From Promethearchaeota archaeon (GTDB lineage: Archaea; Asgardarchaeota; Thorarchaeia; Thorarchaeales; Thorarchaeaceae), in NCBI GenBank assembly GCA_014728035.1, contig WJMJ01000018.1, positions 1 through 64,000 on the forward strand: a DNA stretch of 64,000 nt, written 5' to 3'. The notes below the pieces were generated by a model. It saw only the letters and a program-made list of their open reading frames with translations. It did no database searches and was not told the DNA's origin. This document shows positions 28,078 to 36,393 of the stretch, in pieces. The number at the start of each line of letters is the position of its first letter. The first letter of the stretch is position 1. A program made the position numbers and the translations under genes.

Positions 28078-28941
28078 ATGAGAGAGAGAAAGGAATCGAT
28101 ACCCTTCCCTTTGGTTGTTCTTACAGGGAGAATGCGTTTGAGCGGACTATCTTGGGTATTAGCTGAAAATATTACTCAACAAATCAGGCAACAAAGACCT
28201 AGTAACCTCATTCAAGCTTGTACTGAACACATCTCTTCTTTCTCTTCTGAAGCAGCAGAAAAATTCGTAGTGCTAACTCAATTCAGTAAGAGTAGCGAGA
28301 AACAAACTCCATCAATTATTTTGGCTATTGAAGGAAGCTCAGCAACAGGGAAATCGATTTTAGCTATGGGGCTGCTAAGAGCTCTTTCAGCGTCAAGAAT
28401 TGTTAGTACTGATACAATTAGGCAGGTATTGCGAGTAAAAGGATCAAGTGAAAAACATCCAGAACTCTATTGTCATACATATCAAGCACACAAACACAAA
28501 CAAACAGGAAGTAAAGATTTAGATCCCATAGTCCGAGGTTTCTTAGCTCAATGCGAACTCATCACACCTACGATTTCCAGACTTGTTGAGAGATTAGTGA
28601 ATGAGGGTACTACAGGACTTATAGAAGGGGTTCATATTGTTCCAGGAAATCTACAAAAACTAGGAGAGGGGATTATTGAAGTTCTTATCCATCCATCGCA
28701 AAAAATCCACGAAGGAATGTTCATCTCAAAAGGAAAGGATACGAAGCTAAAGACAGTTTCTAAGGAAGAGTCTATCAGAGTTGCAGAATATGAAGCAACT
28801 AGAAAGATTCAGGATTTCATGTTTCAGAGAGCTGAAATGAATAATTGCCACATAGTGGAGATGAAAGATTTTGATAAGGCAGAATCGATGATATGTGATA
28901 TTGTCTACTCAAAAGTTAAAGAAATTATGAAGAAAAAATAG
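28078..28941 (+). CDS. 2-phosphoglycerate kinase
   Basis: A 287-residue P-loop kinase expected to phosphorylate 2-phosphoglycerate to 2,3-bisphosphoglycerate with ATP, the first step to cyclic 2,3-diphosphoglycerate in some archaea. An ATP-cone-like region occupies residues about 10-65. Walker A GSSATGKS spans 86-93, followed by the family hallmarks STDTIRQVLR and LIEGVHIVPG. No cyclic-2,3-DPG synthetase is in the window, so the end product is open. It is directly upstream of the acyl-CoA synthetase gene (43-base gap). Confidence 0.85.
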   Translation: MRERKESIPFPLVVLTGRMRLSGLSWVLAENITQQIRQQRPSNLIQACTEHISSFSSEAAEKFVVLTQFSKSSEKQTPSIILAIEGSSATGKSILAMGLLRALSASRIVSTDTIRQVLRVKGSSEKHPELYCHTYQAHKHKQTGSKDLDPIVRGFLAQCELITPTISRLVERLVNEGTTGLIEGVHIVPGNLQKLGEGIIEVLIHPSQKIHEGMFISKGKDTKLKTVSKEESIRVAEYEATRKIQDFMFQRAEMNNCHIVEMKDFDKAESMICDIVYSKVKEIMKKK

Positions 28942-28984
28942 TACGATTGGGCAATCTTATCAAGGATTTCTCATCCACAGAGAG

Positions 28985-30394
28985 ATGAGGCCCAGTATCT
29001 TGAGTTGGAAAAACGAGTCGCTAGATAAACTGTTCAATGCTGAATCAATTGCAGTGATAGGAGCTTCAGATAAATCTGAGAAACTAGGGGCGCTAACGCT
29101 GAAATGCCTTGAAGAATTCAAGGGGAGAGTATTTCCTGTCAATCCAAGACTAGACAAAATTGGAGAATTGAAATGTTATCCTAGCATTACCGAGGTTAAT
29201 GATCAAGTGGACATGGCGATTATCTGTTTGGGTGCTCACCACATTATCAGAACCCTTGAGCAGTGTATTGATGCAGGTGTTCGAAGTGCAATCATCTTTT
29301 CAGCTGGATTCAAAGAACTTGGACCGGAAGGAGAAAAATTACAGGAGAAGGTTAAAGAAACAGCAGATAGAGGAAAGATTGCTGTCATTGGACCCAATTG
29401 TCTTGGAGCTGGAAATGTCCGAGCTGATTTAAACGCTACATTCTTTCCCCATCCAGTTCCCCCTCGAAAAGGAAAGGTTTCATTTGTAAGCCAGAGTGGT
29501 GGTGTAGTAAGTCTTCTACTATACCGTTCTGCAGACTCAAATCTTGGATTATCGAAATTTGCAAGTGTTGGAAATCGAGTCAATATAGATTTTCATGATC
29601 TTATTAGATATTATCGGGATGACCCTGAAACTGATGTGATTGGTCTATTCATTGAAGGAACTGGTCACGCACGAGAGATGGCGGAGGAGATTGCCAAAAC
29701 GACACCGGACAAGCCAGTTGTTGTGTTCAAAGTTGGAAAGACACCAACCTCCAAACAAGCTGCTCTAAGTCACACTGGAAGTCTTGCTGGTAATGCTGAT
29801 TTGTATTCTGCTGCAATCAAACAAGCAGGTGGCCTCGAGGTTGAGAGTATTCAGGAGATGATTGATGCTGCTAGTGTTTTGTCAATATGTAAAGCGAGAC
29901 CTAAAGGAAAACGAGTTGCGGTCATCACACACAGTCTAGGAATAGCTCTCATAGCAGCTCAAACACTAGAATTGCATGGTGCTGAACTACCAATGCCCGA
30001 TAATGAAACTGTTGAGGTTGTTCAAGGTTTGTTAGATATGCCGGTGGAAATTCCAGTTAAGAATCCAATCGACCTTCTCGCAAAAGGCTGGGCTGAACCA
30101 CGTGTGTTTGCTGAAGCATTCAAACATGTAGTGCAATCGGATACGTATGATGCAGTTCTAACGGTATTCTCACCTAATTATCAGGAAGGAATTGGAGGAG
30201 GAATGCCTGTGGATGAAGTTGTATCAGCTGCAAAGAAAGCAGACAAGCCTGTGGTTAGTGTTCTAAACTCTCCAGCGGATAGAAAACCTCCAGGCAGAGA
30301 AGAATTGGAGGATGGGGGTATACCATTCTTCGCTAGTCCACAGAGAGCTGGGCGTGCATTAGCGACGGTACTCAGACTAGCCAGTAAGAAATAG
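28985..30394 (+). CDS. ADP-forming acyl/acetyl-CoA synthetase, alpha subunit
   Basis: A 469-residue CoA-binding and ligase subunit that interconverts acyl-CoA + ADP + Pi and acid + CoA + ATP in archaeal fermentation. It has an N-terminal CoA-binding Rossmann fold (IAVIGASDKSEKLG), the GPNCLG motif, a ligase fold with SQSGGV, and the phospho-histidine His263 in ALSHTGSLAG. The ATP-grasp beta subunit is not fused and not in the window. Acyl specificity cannot be read. It lies three bases upstream of the transporter gene, suggesting cotranscription. Confidence 0.92.
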   Translation: MRPSILSWKNESLDKLFNAESIAVIGASDKSEKLGALTLKCLEEFKGRVFPVNPRLDKIGELKCYPSITEVNDQVDMAIICLGAHHIIRTLEQCIDAGVRSAIIFSAGFKELGPEGEKLQEKVKETADRGKIAVIGPNCLGAGNVRADLNATFFPHPVPPRKGKVSFVSQSGGVVSLLLYRSADSNLGLSKFASVGNRVNIDFHDLIRYYRDDPETDVIGLFIEGTGHAREMAEEIAKTTPDKPVVVFKVGKTPTSKQAALSHTGSLAGNADLYSAAIKQAGGLEVESIQEMIDAASVLSICKARPKGKRVAVITHSLGIALIAAQTLELHGAELPMPDNETVEVVQGLLDMPVEIPVKNPIDLLAKGWAEPRVFAEAFKHVVQSDTYDAVLTVFSPNYQEGIGGGMPVDEVVSAAKKADKPVVSVLNSPADRKPPGREELEDGGIPFFASPQRAGRALATVLRLASKK

Positions 30395-30396
30395 AA

Positions 30397-31107
30397 TTGC
30401 TTAGTGAAATCCATATAACAAAGTGTCCATATGATGGAATGTTCAAGATGTTTGATTCAGAAGAATGTGAACTTGGATGCGATGACCAACCAAACACCAG
30501 TATCATCGATAGAATTGAGAATGAATTGGAACTAACACATAGATTTGAGATTGTGCGTAGACATTTGGCCATGGATGTATTTGACGGAGTTCTCCCAATT
30601 TTGGGGATTATAATGGCGGGAATAATTGCAGCACATTCTCAAGAAAGTTTTCTAGTTTTTGAAACTACAATTCTTGCCTCAGTTGGTGCTAGTATAGCTC
30701 ATTTTTTCTCAGGTTTTAGTTCATCTTATCTAACTGAAACTGCAGAAGGTAAAGTTCTCATTGAAGAATTGGAAAAGGAACAAAAAACACTGTCGCATGA
30801 TAAAATTGTTGCAATTGAACATGAAACAACACTACTGATATCATTGATGAATGGATTAATACCTTCTCTTAGTGTGTTATTGACAATAATACCAATGATA
30901 TTGACGGTTATTGGAATATTTCCTCACCTTTACTTGGAATCAATGTATGCATCAGTAATCGTAGGATTTGTTCTTCTATTATTAGTTGGAATATATCTTG
31001 GAATGGTTGCACATGATAACATAGTTAAGTATGCAGTAAAGACATTAGGAGCTGGCGGAATTACTATATTTTTATTGATGATAGTTTCAATTATAACAGG
31101 CGCATAG
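30397..31107 (+). CDS. VIT1/CCC1-family membrane transporter with N-terminal cysteine motif, TTG start
   Basis: A 236-residue protein. The N-terminal 40 residues are soluble with CPYDG ... CELGC, like a small metal-binding knuckle. Then come about five membrane helices, with DVFDGVLPILGIIMAG resembling the first helix of the VIT1/CCC1 iron/manganese transporters, and a charged cytoplasmic helix (EELEKEQKTLSHDKIVAIEHE). It might move Fe2+ or Mn2+. The TTG start lies three bases after the preceding stop; the first ATG (30439) would remove the CPYDG motif. Confidence 0.68.
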   Translation: MLSEIHITKCPYDGMFKMFDSEECELGCDDQPNTSIIDRIENELELTHRFEIVRRHLAMDVFDGVLPILGIIMAGIIAAHSQESFLVFETTILASVGASIAHFFSGFSSSYLTETAEGKVLIEELEKEQKTLSHDKIVAIEHETTLLISLMNGLIPSLSVLLTIIPMILTVIGIFPHLYLESMYASVIVGFVLLLLVGIYLGMVAHDNIVKYAVKTLGAGGITIFLLMIVSIITGA

Positions 31108-31205
31108 AATTTCTAGCAACACCTAATTTGAGAATAGAGTATAAATCGATCTTGCTAATTAAGGTATTACAGTGTTATCATAATCTATTCGAGGATATAG
31201 AAAAA

Positions 31206-31229
31206 AAGCCTGGAATGCAACCCAGGCTT
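31206..31229 (-). terminator. Hairpin plus T-run terminator of the small membrane-protein gene
   Basis: An 8-bp perfect stem (31206-31213 with 31222-31229, 8-base loop). Read on the minus strand it is followed by seven T residues. It lies 13 bases after the stop of the minus-strand gene and could also end the plus-strand transporter transcript. Confidence 0.78.
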
Positions 31230-31242
31230 GAATCTTGAATAA

Positions 31243-31611
31243 CTAATTGACGAATTTGGATTTGACATCTTCTGTATTTAGATAGATAACAATAATCAGG
31301 CTGATTATGACGCCACCCCAATTTTGGCCTACAATGCCAAAAAGGATACTTAGAATATTTATGATGAACGACCACATCCACGCCCATTCTTCAAGTCCCC
31401 AGAGCCCTTTGCCAACATAAAAGGAAAGAAAGCCAAGAATAAGCAGAACGGGACCGACAATCCAACCAAATATTGGGATTATCAAAATTAAAAGACCCAC
31501 AGCAATCATGAATAGTCCTGCCAGAATTTGTAGGAATCCCAAAATTGTGATACCAAAAGGACGCTCATCGGTCTCATCATAACTATCAGAAGGCATAGGA
31601 ATTTCAGACAT
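31243..31611 (-). CDS. Small four-helix membrane protein
   Basis: A 122-residue protein with a charged N-terminus, then hydrophobic helices (ILGFLQILAGLFMIAVGLLIL, GPVLLILGFLSFYVG, WSFIINILSILFGI, GVIISLIIVIYL). The RPFGITILG ... GLF pattern occurs in small uncharacterised membrane proteins of archaea and bacteria. Function unknown. A TATA-like element 30 bases upstream suggests a near-leaderless mRNA. Confidence 0.65.
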   Translation of the reverse strand: MSEIPMPSDSYDETDERPFGITILGFLQILAGLFMIAVGLLILIIPIFGWIVGPVLLILGFLSFYVGKGLWGLEEWAWMWSFIINILSILFGIVGQNWGGVIISLIIVIYLNTEDVKSKFVN

Positions 31612-31640
31612 TATTACCAGTTGAAAGATAGTAAATTATC

Positions 31641-31649
31641 TTATTTAAA
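31641..31649 (-). promoter_or_regulatory. Candidate TATA box of the small membrane-protein gene
   Basis: TTTAAATAA on the minus strand, ending 30 bases before the ATG. With normal archaeal spacing, transcription would start within a few bases of the start codon. Confidence 0.35.
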
Positions 31650-31742
31650 CCAATGCGATGTAACAGTGATGATTAAGATGATTTCTTAGCACTGCAAAGA
31701 CATAATTGTACAAATCATCAAGTCATGAAGAGGTTATTTTCA

Positions 31743-33311
31743 ATGGGAGACTTTACAGAATTAATGGGTGCTGCTAGCGCAGGACATCTCGGTAATGTTG
31801 AAAGGTTGCTGAAAATGGGTCAAGATCCTAATGCCAGAAGATTGTCGGGAAGAACTGCCTTGATGTATGCAGCATTCAGTGGGTCGGTTCCTGTCGTTAA
31901 GAAACTAGTGGAAGTCGGCGCAGAGATTGATGCTCGTGATAATAAAGGTTGGACCGCATTAATGGTCGCCATTGACCAAGGATACTTTGAAGTTGCGAAA
32001 GCTCTGGTAGAATTAGGAGCTGATACAAACGTTTCAACTGATAGAAATCAGACTCCTCTTATGTTAGCTGCAGGACTAGGTAAGATGGATATAGCAGTTT
32101 ATCTCCTAGAAAACGGAGCTGATCCCGCCATTGCTCGAGTTGATGGTTTTTCGGTGCTAATGGCAGCATGCCAAGGAAATCAGCTGAAACTAGCCAAAAT
32201 CTTGGTTGAGCAATATAATTGTGATGTTAATACAATAGCTGATGATGGGTGGAGTGCTCTTTCCTATGCGATACAATATGCAGATGATAAATGTGTGCTG
32301 TACCTGCTTGAGAACGGTGCAGAACCAAGATGGGAAAATGAATCGCAAAACGAATTGATCGAAAAAATTATTGAAAACGGAAATATTGAGATTATTGGAA
32401 AAATCCTAGACACAGGAGCTAATATTGAAACAAGACTTCGTCGAGGATGGACCCCATTTATGGTAGCTGTTGAAAAAAGCTCCATTGAAACTGTTGAATA
32501 TCTAATATCGAAAGGTGCAAATATAGACGCAACAACAAAAGAGGGATTCACTCCTATAATAATCGCCGCTGAGATGGGTCGAAAAGAAGTTGTTGATATC
32601 TTGCTAGATAATGAAGCGAACTTCATGGCTAGCAGCACTGGCGGCTACACCAGTCTAATGGCAGCATCAGCTGGTGGATTGGTAGACTTTGTCAAGTTCT
32701 TAATTGACAATAATGAAGAACCTACTTACTCGACAAGAAGCGGATGGACTCCTATTGCATTTGCGACGCAAAATGGACAAGTGGATGTCATCGAGATTCT
32801 TATAGAAAAAGGAGCTGAAATCGACCCTCAAGATGACAAAGGATACACACCATTGTTGATAGCAATTCTTAAGGATGATGTCAAATGCGCTCGTAAACTA
32901 ATTGAACTCGGTGCAAATTTGGAGATACCTGACAAAGAAGGATGGACACCTTTGATTAGTGCTGCATCAAGGGGATTAAAGGAAATCACAGATGTTCTTG
33001 TAGAAAAAGGAGCTGATACGAAATACCGAAGGCCAAATGGTTATGGCTTGTTAATGGCAGCGTCTGTGGGAGGTCTCACGGACCTTGTAAAACTTGCACT
33101 TGAAGAGGGCAGTGATATCAATGAGATTGATGGTGATAGTGTGACTGCGCTTATCTATGCAGCTGAAAACGGTAACCTCGACACTGTGAAATTTCTTATT
33201 GAACATGGTGCAGATCCGAAAATCACTGATAATCAAGGAAATAATGCCTTGGAATGTGCTCGGGCTGTAGGACAACCTGAAGTTATTGAGTTTCTTGAAG
33301 ATTATTATTGA
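31743..33311 (+). CDS. Ankyrin-repeat protein (16 repeats)
   Basis: A 522-residue protein built almost entirely of 33-residue ankyrin repeats. Sixteen can be laid out in register, with cores such as GRTALMYAA, GWTALMVAI, GWTPFMVAV, GYTPLLIAI and GNNALECAR. The seventh repeat lacks the usual TPL turn. No other domain, signal or membrane helix is present, so it is a cytoplasmic protein-binding scaffold. The ATG at 31743 follows GAGGT by eight bases; the ATG at 31725 would add six residues. It converges on the complex I operon. Confidence 0.93.
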   Translation: MGDFTELMGAASAGHLGNVERLLKMGQDPNARRLSGRTALMYAAFSGSVPVVKKLVEVGAEIDARDNKGWTALMVAIDQGYFEVAKALVELGADTNVSTDRNQTPLMLAAGLGKMDIAVYLLENGADPAIARVDGFSVLMAACQGNQLKLAKILVEQYNCDVNTIADDGWSALSYAIQYADDKCVLYLLENGAEPRWENESQNELIEKIIENGNIEIIGKILDTGANIETRLRRGWTPFMVAVEKSSIETVEYLISKGANIDATTKEGFTPIIIAAEMGRKEVVDILLDNEANFMASSTGGYTSLMAASAGGLVDFVKFLIDNNEEPTYSTRSGWTPIAFATQNGQVDVIEILIEKGAEIDPQDDKGYTPLLIAILKDDVKCARKLIELGANLEIPDKEGWTPLISAASRGLKEITDVLVEKGADTKYRRPNGYGLLMAASVGGLTDLVKLALEEGSDINEIDGDSVTALIYAAENGNLDTVKFLIEHGADPKITDNQGNNALECARAVGQPEVIEFLEDYY

Positions 33312-33352
33312 AATGTGCAGGGAGGAGTATAAAGAAACTCATCTCATGTTGA

Positions 33353-34876
33353 CTAATTCATCAATATTTGTGACGCCTCAAAAGCATAGTCTAATAGAAC
33401 TCCAGGAAAGATGAATAGAATAATTATAGCCAAAGTAGAGATTATCACAGCAAACAGTGGTATCCGTGGTAATTGCATCCTCTCCACAGGTTCATCTAAT
33501 TCTTCACTGAATATCCCTTCATCCATATAGGTAACTTTCAGGATTCGTAGGTAATAACCTAATGAGAATACTGAGTTAAGCAATCCAATAAGGGCAAGCC
33601 ACCAGAAACCAACTTCAACTGCACTCTGGAATAAAATCAATTTAGACCAGAATCCTGCAGTCAATGGCATACCCGCCAAGGATAATACTAAGATTGCAAG
33701 AGATGCTGCGGCAATAGGAGATTTTCTACTTAGCCCCTTCAAATCATCATATGTGACTTGTTTTCCAAGTCTGATAGTTATGGACCAGATTAAAATGAAT
33801 ATTCCAGTCTTCATAATCGCATGGATAAATGCATGAAAGAGCGCGGCTGAAGCACCAAATTCGGTTCCTGCAGCAATACCTATGAAAAGATAACCCATCA
33901 TAGCAATACTCGAATATGCAAGCATCTTCATGATATTTTGTTCGGAGAGAGCTAGTAAGTTTCCAATAATCATAGTCAGTATCGATACGATTACTAAAAG
34001 TGGCATCCATTCTAATCTAGCTGTGAACATACCTACCATAAGTATCTGAATCAGCGCTGCTATTCCAGCTTTCTTTGTTGCACCAGCAAGATATGCGGTA
34101 ATACTTCCATCTGCAGTGCTGTACGTATCTGGCACCCACATCCACCCAGGAAATACTCCAATTTTGAAGCCAAAAGCTATGATGAAGGTAATCAAGGCCA
34201 AAATGATTGCATATGCTGCTGCGGGTGATACTGAAGATTCAGCCCATATAATAGTAATAGTGGTACCAATTGCTGATAGAGAGGTGACTCCAGTAACACC
34301 AATGATGATAGCGATTCCAAATATTAGAAAAGTAGTCGACAACAATCCCATTACAAAATACTTTGTAGCACCATCAACAGCACCACGATGGGGACCTAAA
34401 GCTACAAGTATGTATGTTGGTGTTGACATTAGTTCCCATGCAATGAAAAGAGCAACAATATCGGTTGCCATAACAACCCATATAGCTCCAGCAAATGACA
34501 TCAGCAAGAGGAAATTATAGGGACCTTTGTCCCCTCCAAATAATGTTGAAGACATCAAGACAAAAACAGCCACGACAAGAATCATGACTATGAAGAAATC
34601 AGAAAATGTGTTTCTTACAAATAGACCTCCAAAAGAAAAGCCATACGTTGCAGAATCGAAAATAAGGACCCAAATTCCAGATGTAATAACTCCAATAAAG
34701 CTGAGAGGTAAAGGATTCTTCTTCATTCCTACTAACAGAACTAGTAAAGAGAAACTCACTAGAGTCAGAGCTGGCAGAGACCCAACCCAATCAACTGGTA
34801 CTATTTGAAGAATGATATCACGCACTGGTGCTAAGACCAGTCTAACAGAATCCAAGATTGATGTGAATTGTAACAT
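33353..34876 (-). CDS. nuoN: Complex I subunit NuoN (antiporter-like)
   Basis: Last gene of the complex I operon, 507 residues, a 14-helix antiporter-like proton pump subunit. Key residues are retained: Glu in FIAWELMSTP (TM5), Lys in AFGFKIGVFPG (TM7), the Lys pair in AGATKKAGIA (TM8) and Lys in AGFWSKLILF (TM12). Its ATG overlaps the nuoM stop (TAATG) and follows GGAGG. It is next to the arm interface in the membrane domain. Confidence 0.94.
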   Translation of the reverse strand: MLQFTSILDSVRLVLAPVRDIILQIVPVDWVGSLPALTLVSFSLLVLLVGMKKNPLPLSFIGVITSGIWVLIFDSATYGFSFGGLFVRNTFSDFFIVMILVVAVFVLMSSTLFGGDKGPYNFLLLMSFAGAIWVVMATDIVALFIAWELMSTPTYILVALGPHRGAVDGATKYFVMGLLSTTFLIFGIAIIIGVTGVTSLSAIGTTITIIWAESSVSPAAAYAIILALITFIIAFGFKIGVFPGWMWVPDTYSTADGSITAYLAGATKKAGIAALIQILMVGMFTARLEWMPLLVIVSILTMIIGNLLALSEQNIMKMLAYSSIAMMGYLFIGIAAGTEFGASAALFHAFIHAIMKTGIFILIWSITIRLGKQVTYDDLKGLSRKSPIAAASLAILVLSLAGMPLTAGFWSKLILFQSAVEVGFWWLALIGLLNSVFSLGYYLRILKVTYMDEGIFSEELDEPVERMQLPRIPLFAVIISTLAIIILFIFPGVLLDYAFEASQILMN

Positions 34877-36393
34877 TATGGAACACCTCCAACTATGAAG
34901 TCTGCTGATGCACGTATCAAATCCAGAATAAGATCAGGCCAGACTCCAAGGAGAATAACAGGAATTAACATGATTATAGGAGCAATTAGATCAGACCATG
35001 GAGCATCTTCAACGTCTTTTTCAGGGTCAGGTTCACTGAAGACTATTCGATTCAGTGTCCATAGTAAATAACCTACAGTGAGAAATATTCCGAATGCAAT
35101 CACTGGCGCCCAGATATATACTACTACTGATCCAAATATGATCAAGGCCTCTGCAACAAACCCACTAAGTCCAGGCAAACCAAATGCTGCAAATGATGCG
35201 AGTATTAGAACTGCGGACATCTTCGGTGCCTTTGTCATAAGACCTTGAATATCAGGAATCTCCCGTGTTCCAGCTGCATATTTCAATTGTCCCGCCATAA
35301 TGAACATGACTGAGATAATGACTCCATGAGACACCATCATGAAGACAGCTCCTTGGATTGCTAGACTTGTTCCTACCGCAACTCCAAGTAGTACCCAAGA
35401 CATATGATTGATGGAAGTATAAGCTACCATGGATTTCATATCGGTCTGAGCTAGTGCAGTGAATGCAGCATAGATGCAAGTGAAAATAGCAAGAATTGCA
35501 AATGGAATGCTTAGCTGTACAAATGCATCTGGTATAAGCCAGAGACCCAATCGAATGAAGCCATACCCACCCATTTTCAACAATATTCCCGCAAGGATAA
35601 CAGAGCCAGGTGTGGGTGCTTTCACATGAGCCCAAGGAAGCCAATTGTGTAATGGGAAGATAGGTAGTTTCACTCCTGCACCCATAAAGACGGCTAATGC
35701 GAATCCAATCTGGATATCGATGGGGAGACCCATTTCTCTTAGTAATAGCATATTGAACGTGTGAGGAGTTGAAACAAAGAACAGGACAAAGAATCCAACC
35801 AACATCACTGCAGAGCCAAGATGTGTGTAGATGAAGAACTTGATAGCTGCATGTTGACTACCTTCTTCACCCCATCTACCAATGATAAAGAACATGGGAA
35901 TCAGAACGAGTTCCCAGAAGATGAAGAACCCAATCAAGTCCAAGGACATAAAGACTCCAAGTAGACCTGACTGTAGAAGAAGTATAAGAGCATAGTAGAG
36001 GCCTTTTGATTTGTTAATGTGATTAGAACTGATTGTTGCTATGAGAACTACAAGATTTGCTAAGATGACCATAGCAACTGAGATTCCATCAACTCCCAAA
36101 TACAACTGAAAGGAGATATCAGAAGAGCCTGTGGTAAGAGTTGCAAACGTGTACTCCCATAAGAATTGCATTCCAGCAAAGGGGTCTCCTTCTGCGTAAG
36201 TTGTGGTAATGGAGAATGCTAGGACAAAAGCTAGCACCAGTTCAATTGATGTAATCAGAAGTGCTATGCCACGAGACCCCCTCGAACCTGCAAAGTATGC
36301 TATGATTGATCCCAGGATTGGTAAGACAACCATCAGTGGAAGGATGTCGTAAGGCAATAAACCCAGAATTGTTTGTACAATATCACTCTGCAT
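34876..36393 (-). CDS. nuoM: Complex I subunit NuoM (antiporter-like, canonical copy)
   Basis: A 505-residue antiporter-like pump with canonical NuoM residues: TM5 Glu in FFIFWELVLIP, TM7 Lys in GAGVKLPIFPLHNWLP, TM8 Lys in GILLKMGGYG and TM12 Glu in SGFVAEALIIF. It starts directly after the nuoL stop and couples to nuoN. A second, less canonical NuoM-type protein is encoded two genes upstream. Confidence 0.95.
   Translation of the reverse strand: MQSDIVQTILGLLPYDILPLMVVLPILGSIIAYFAGSRGSRGIALLITSIELVLAFVLAFSITTTYAEGDPFAGMQFLWEYTFATLTTGSSDISFQLYLGVDGISVAMVILANLVVLIATISSNHINKSKGLYYALILLLQSGLLGVFMSLDLIGFFIFWELVLIPMFFIIGRWGEEGSQHAAIKFFIYTHLGSAVMLVGFFVLFFVSTPHTFNMLLLREMGLPIDIQIGFALAVFMGAGVKLPIFPLHNWLPWAHVKAPTPGSVILAGILLKMGGYGFIRLGLWLIPDAFVQLSIPFAILAIFTCIYAAFTALAQTDMKSMVAYTSINHMSWVLLGVAVGTSLAIQGAVFMMVSHGVIISVMFIMAGQLKYAAGTREIPDIQGLMTKAPKMSAVLILASFAAFGLPGLSGFVAEALIIFGSVVVYIWAPVIAFGIFLTVGYLLWTLNRIVFSEPDPEKDVEDAPWSDLIAPIIMLIPVILLGVWPDLILDLIRASADFIVGGVP

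Noticed and set aside
35252..35644. 130-codon antisense frame within nuoM
   Set aside because: Rich in Cys, His and Ser as expected from the reverse reading of a hydrophobic gene; nuoM is certain.
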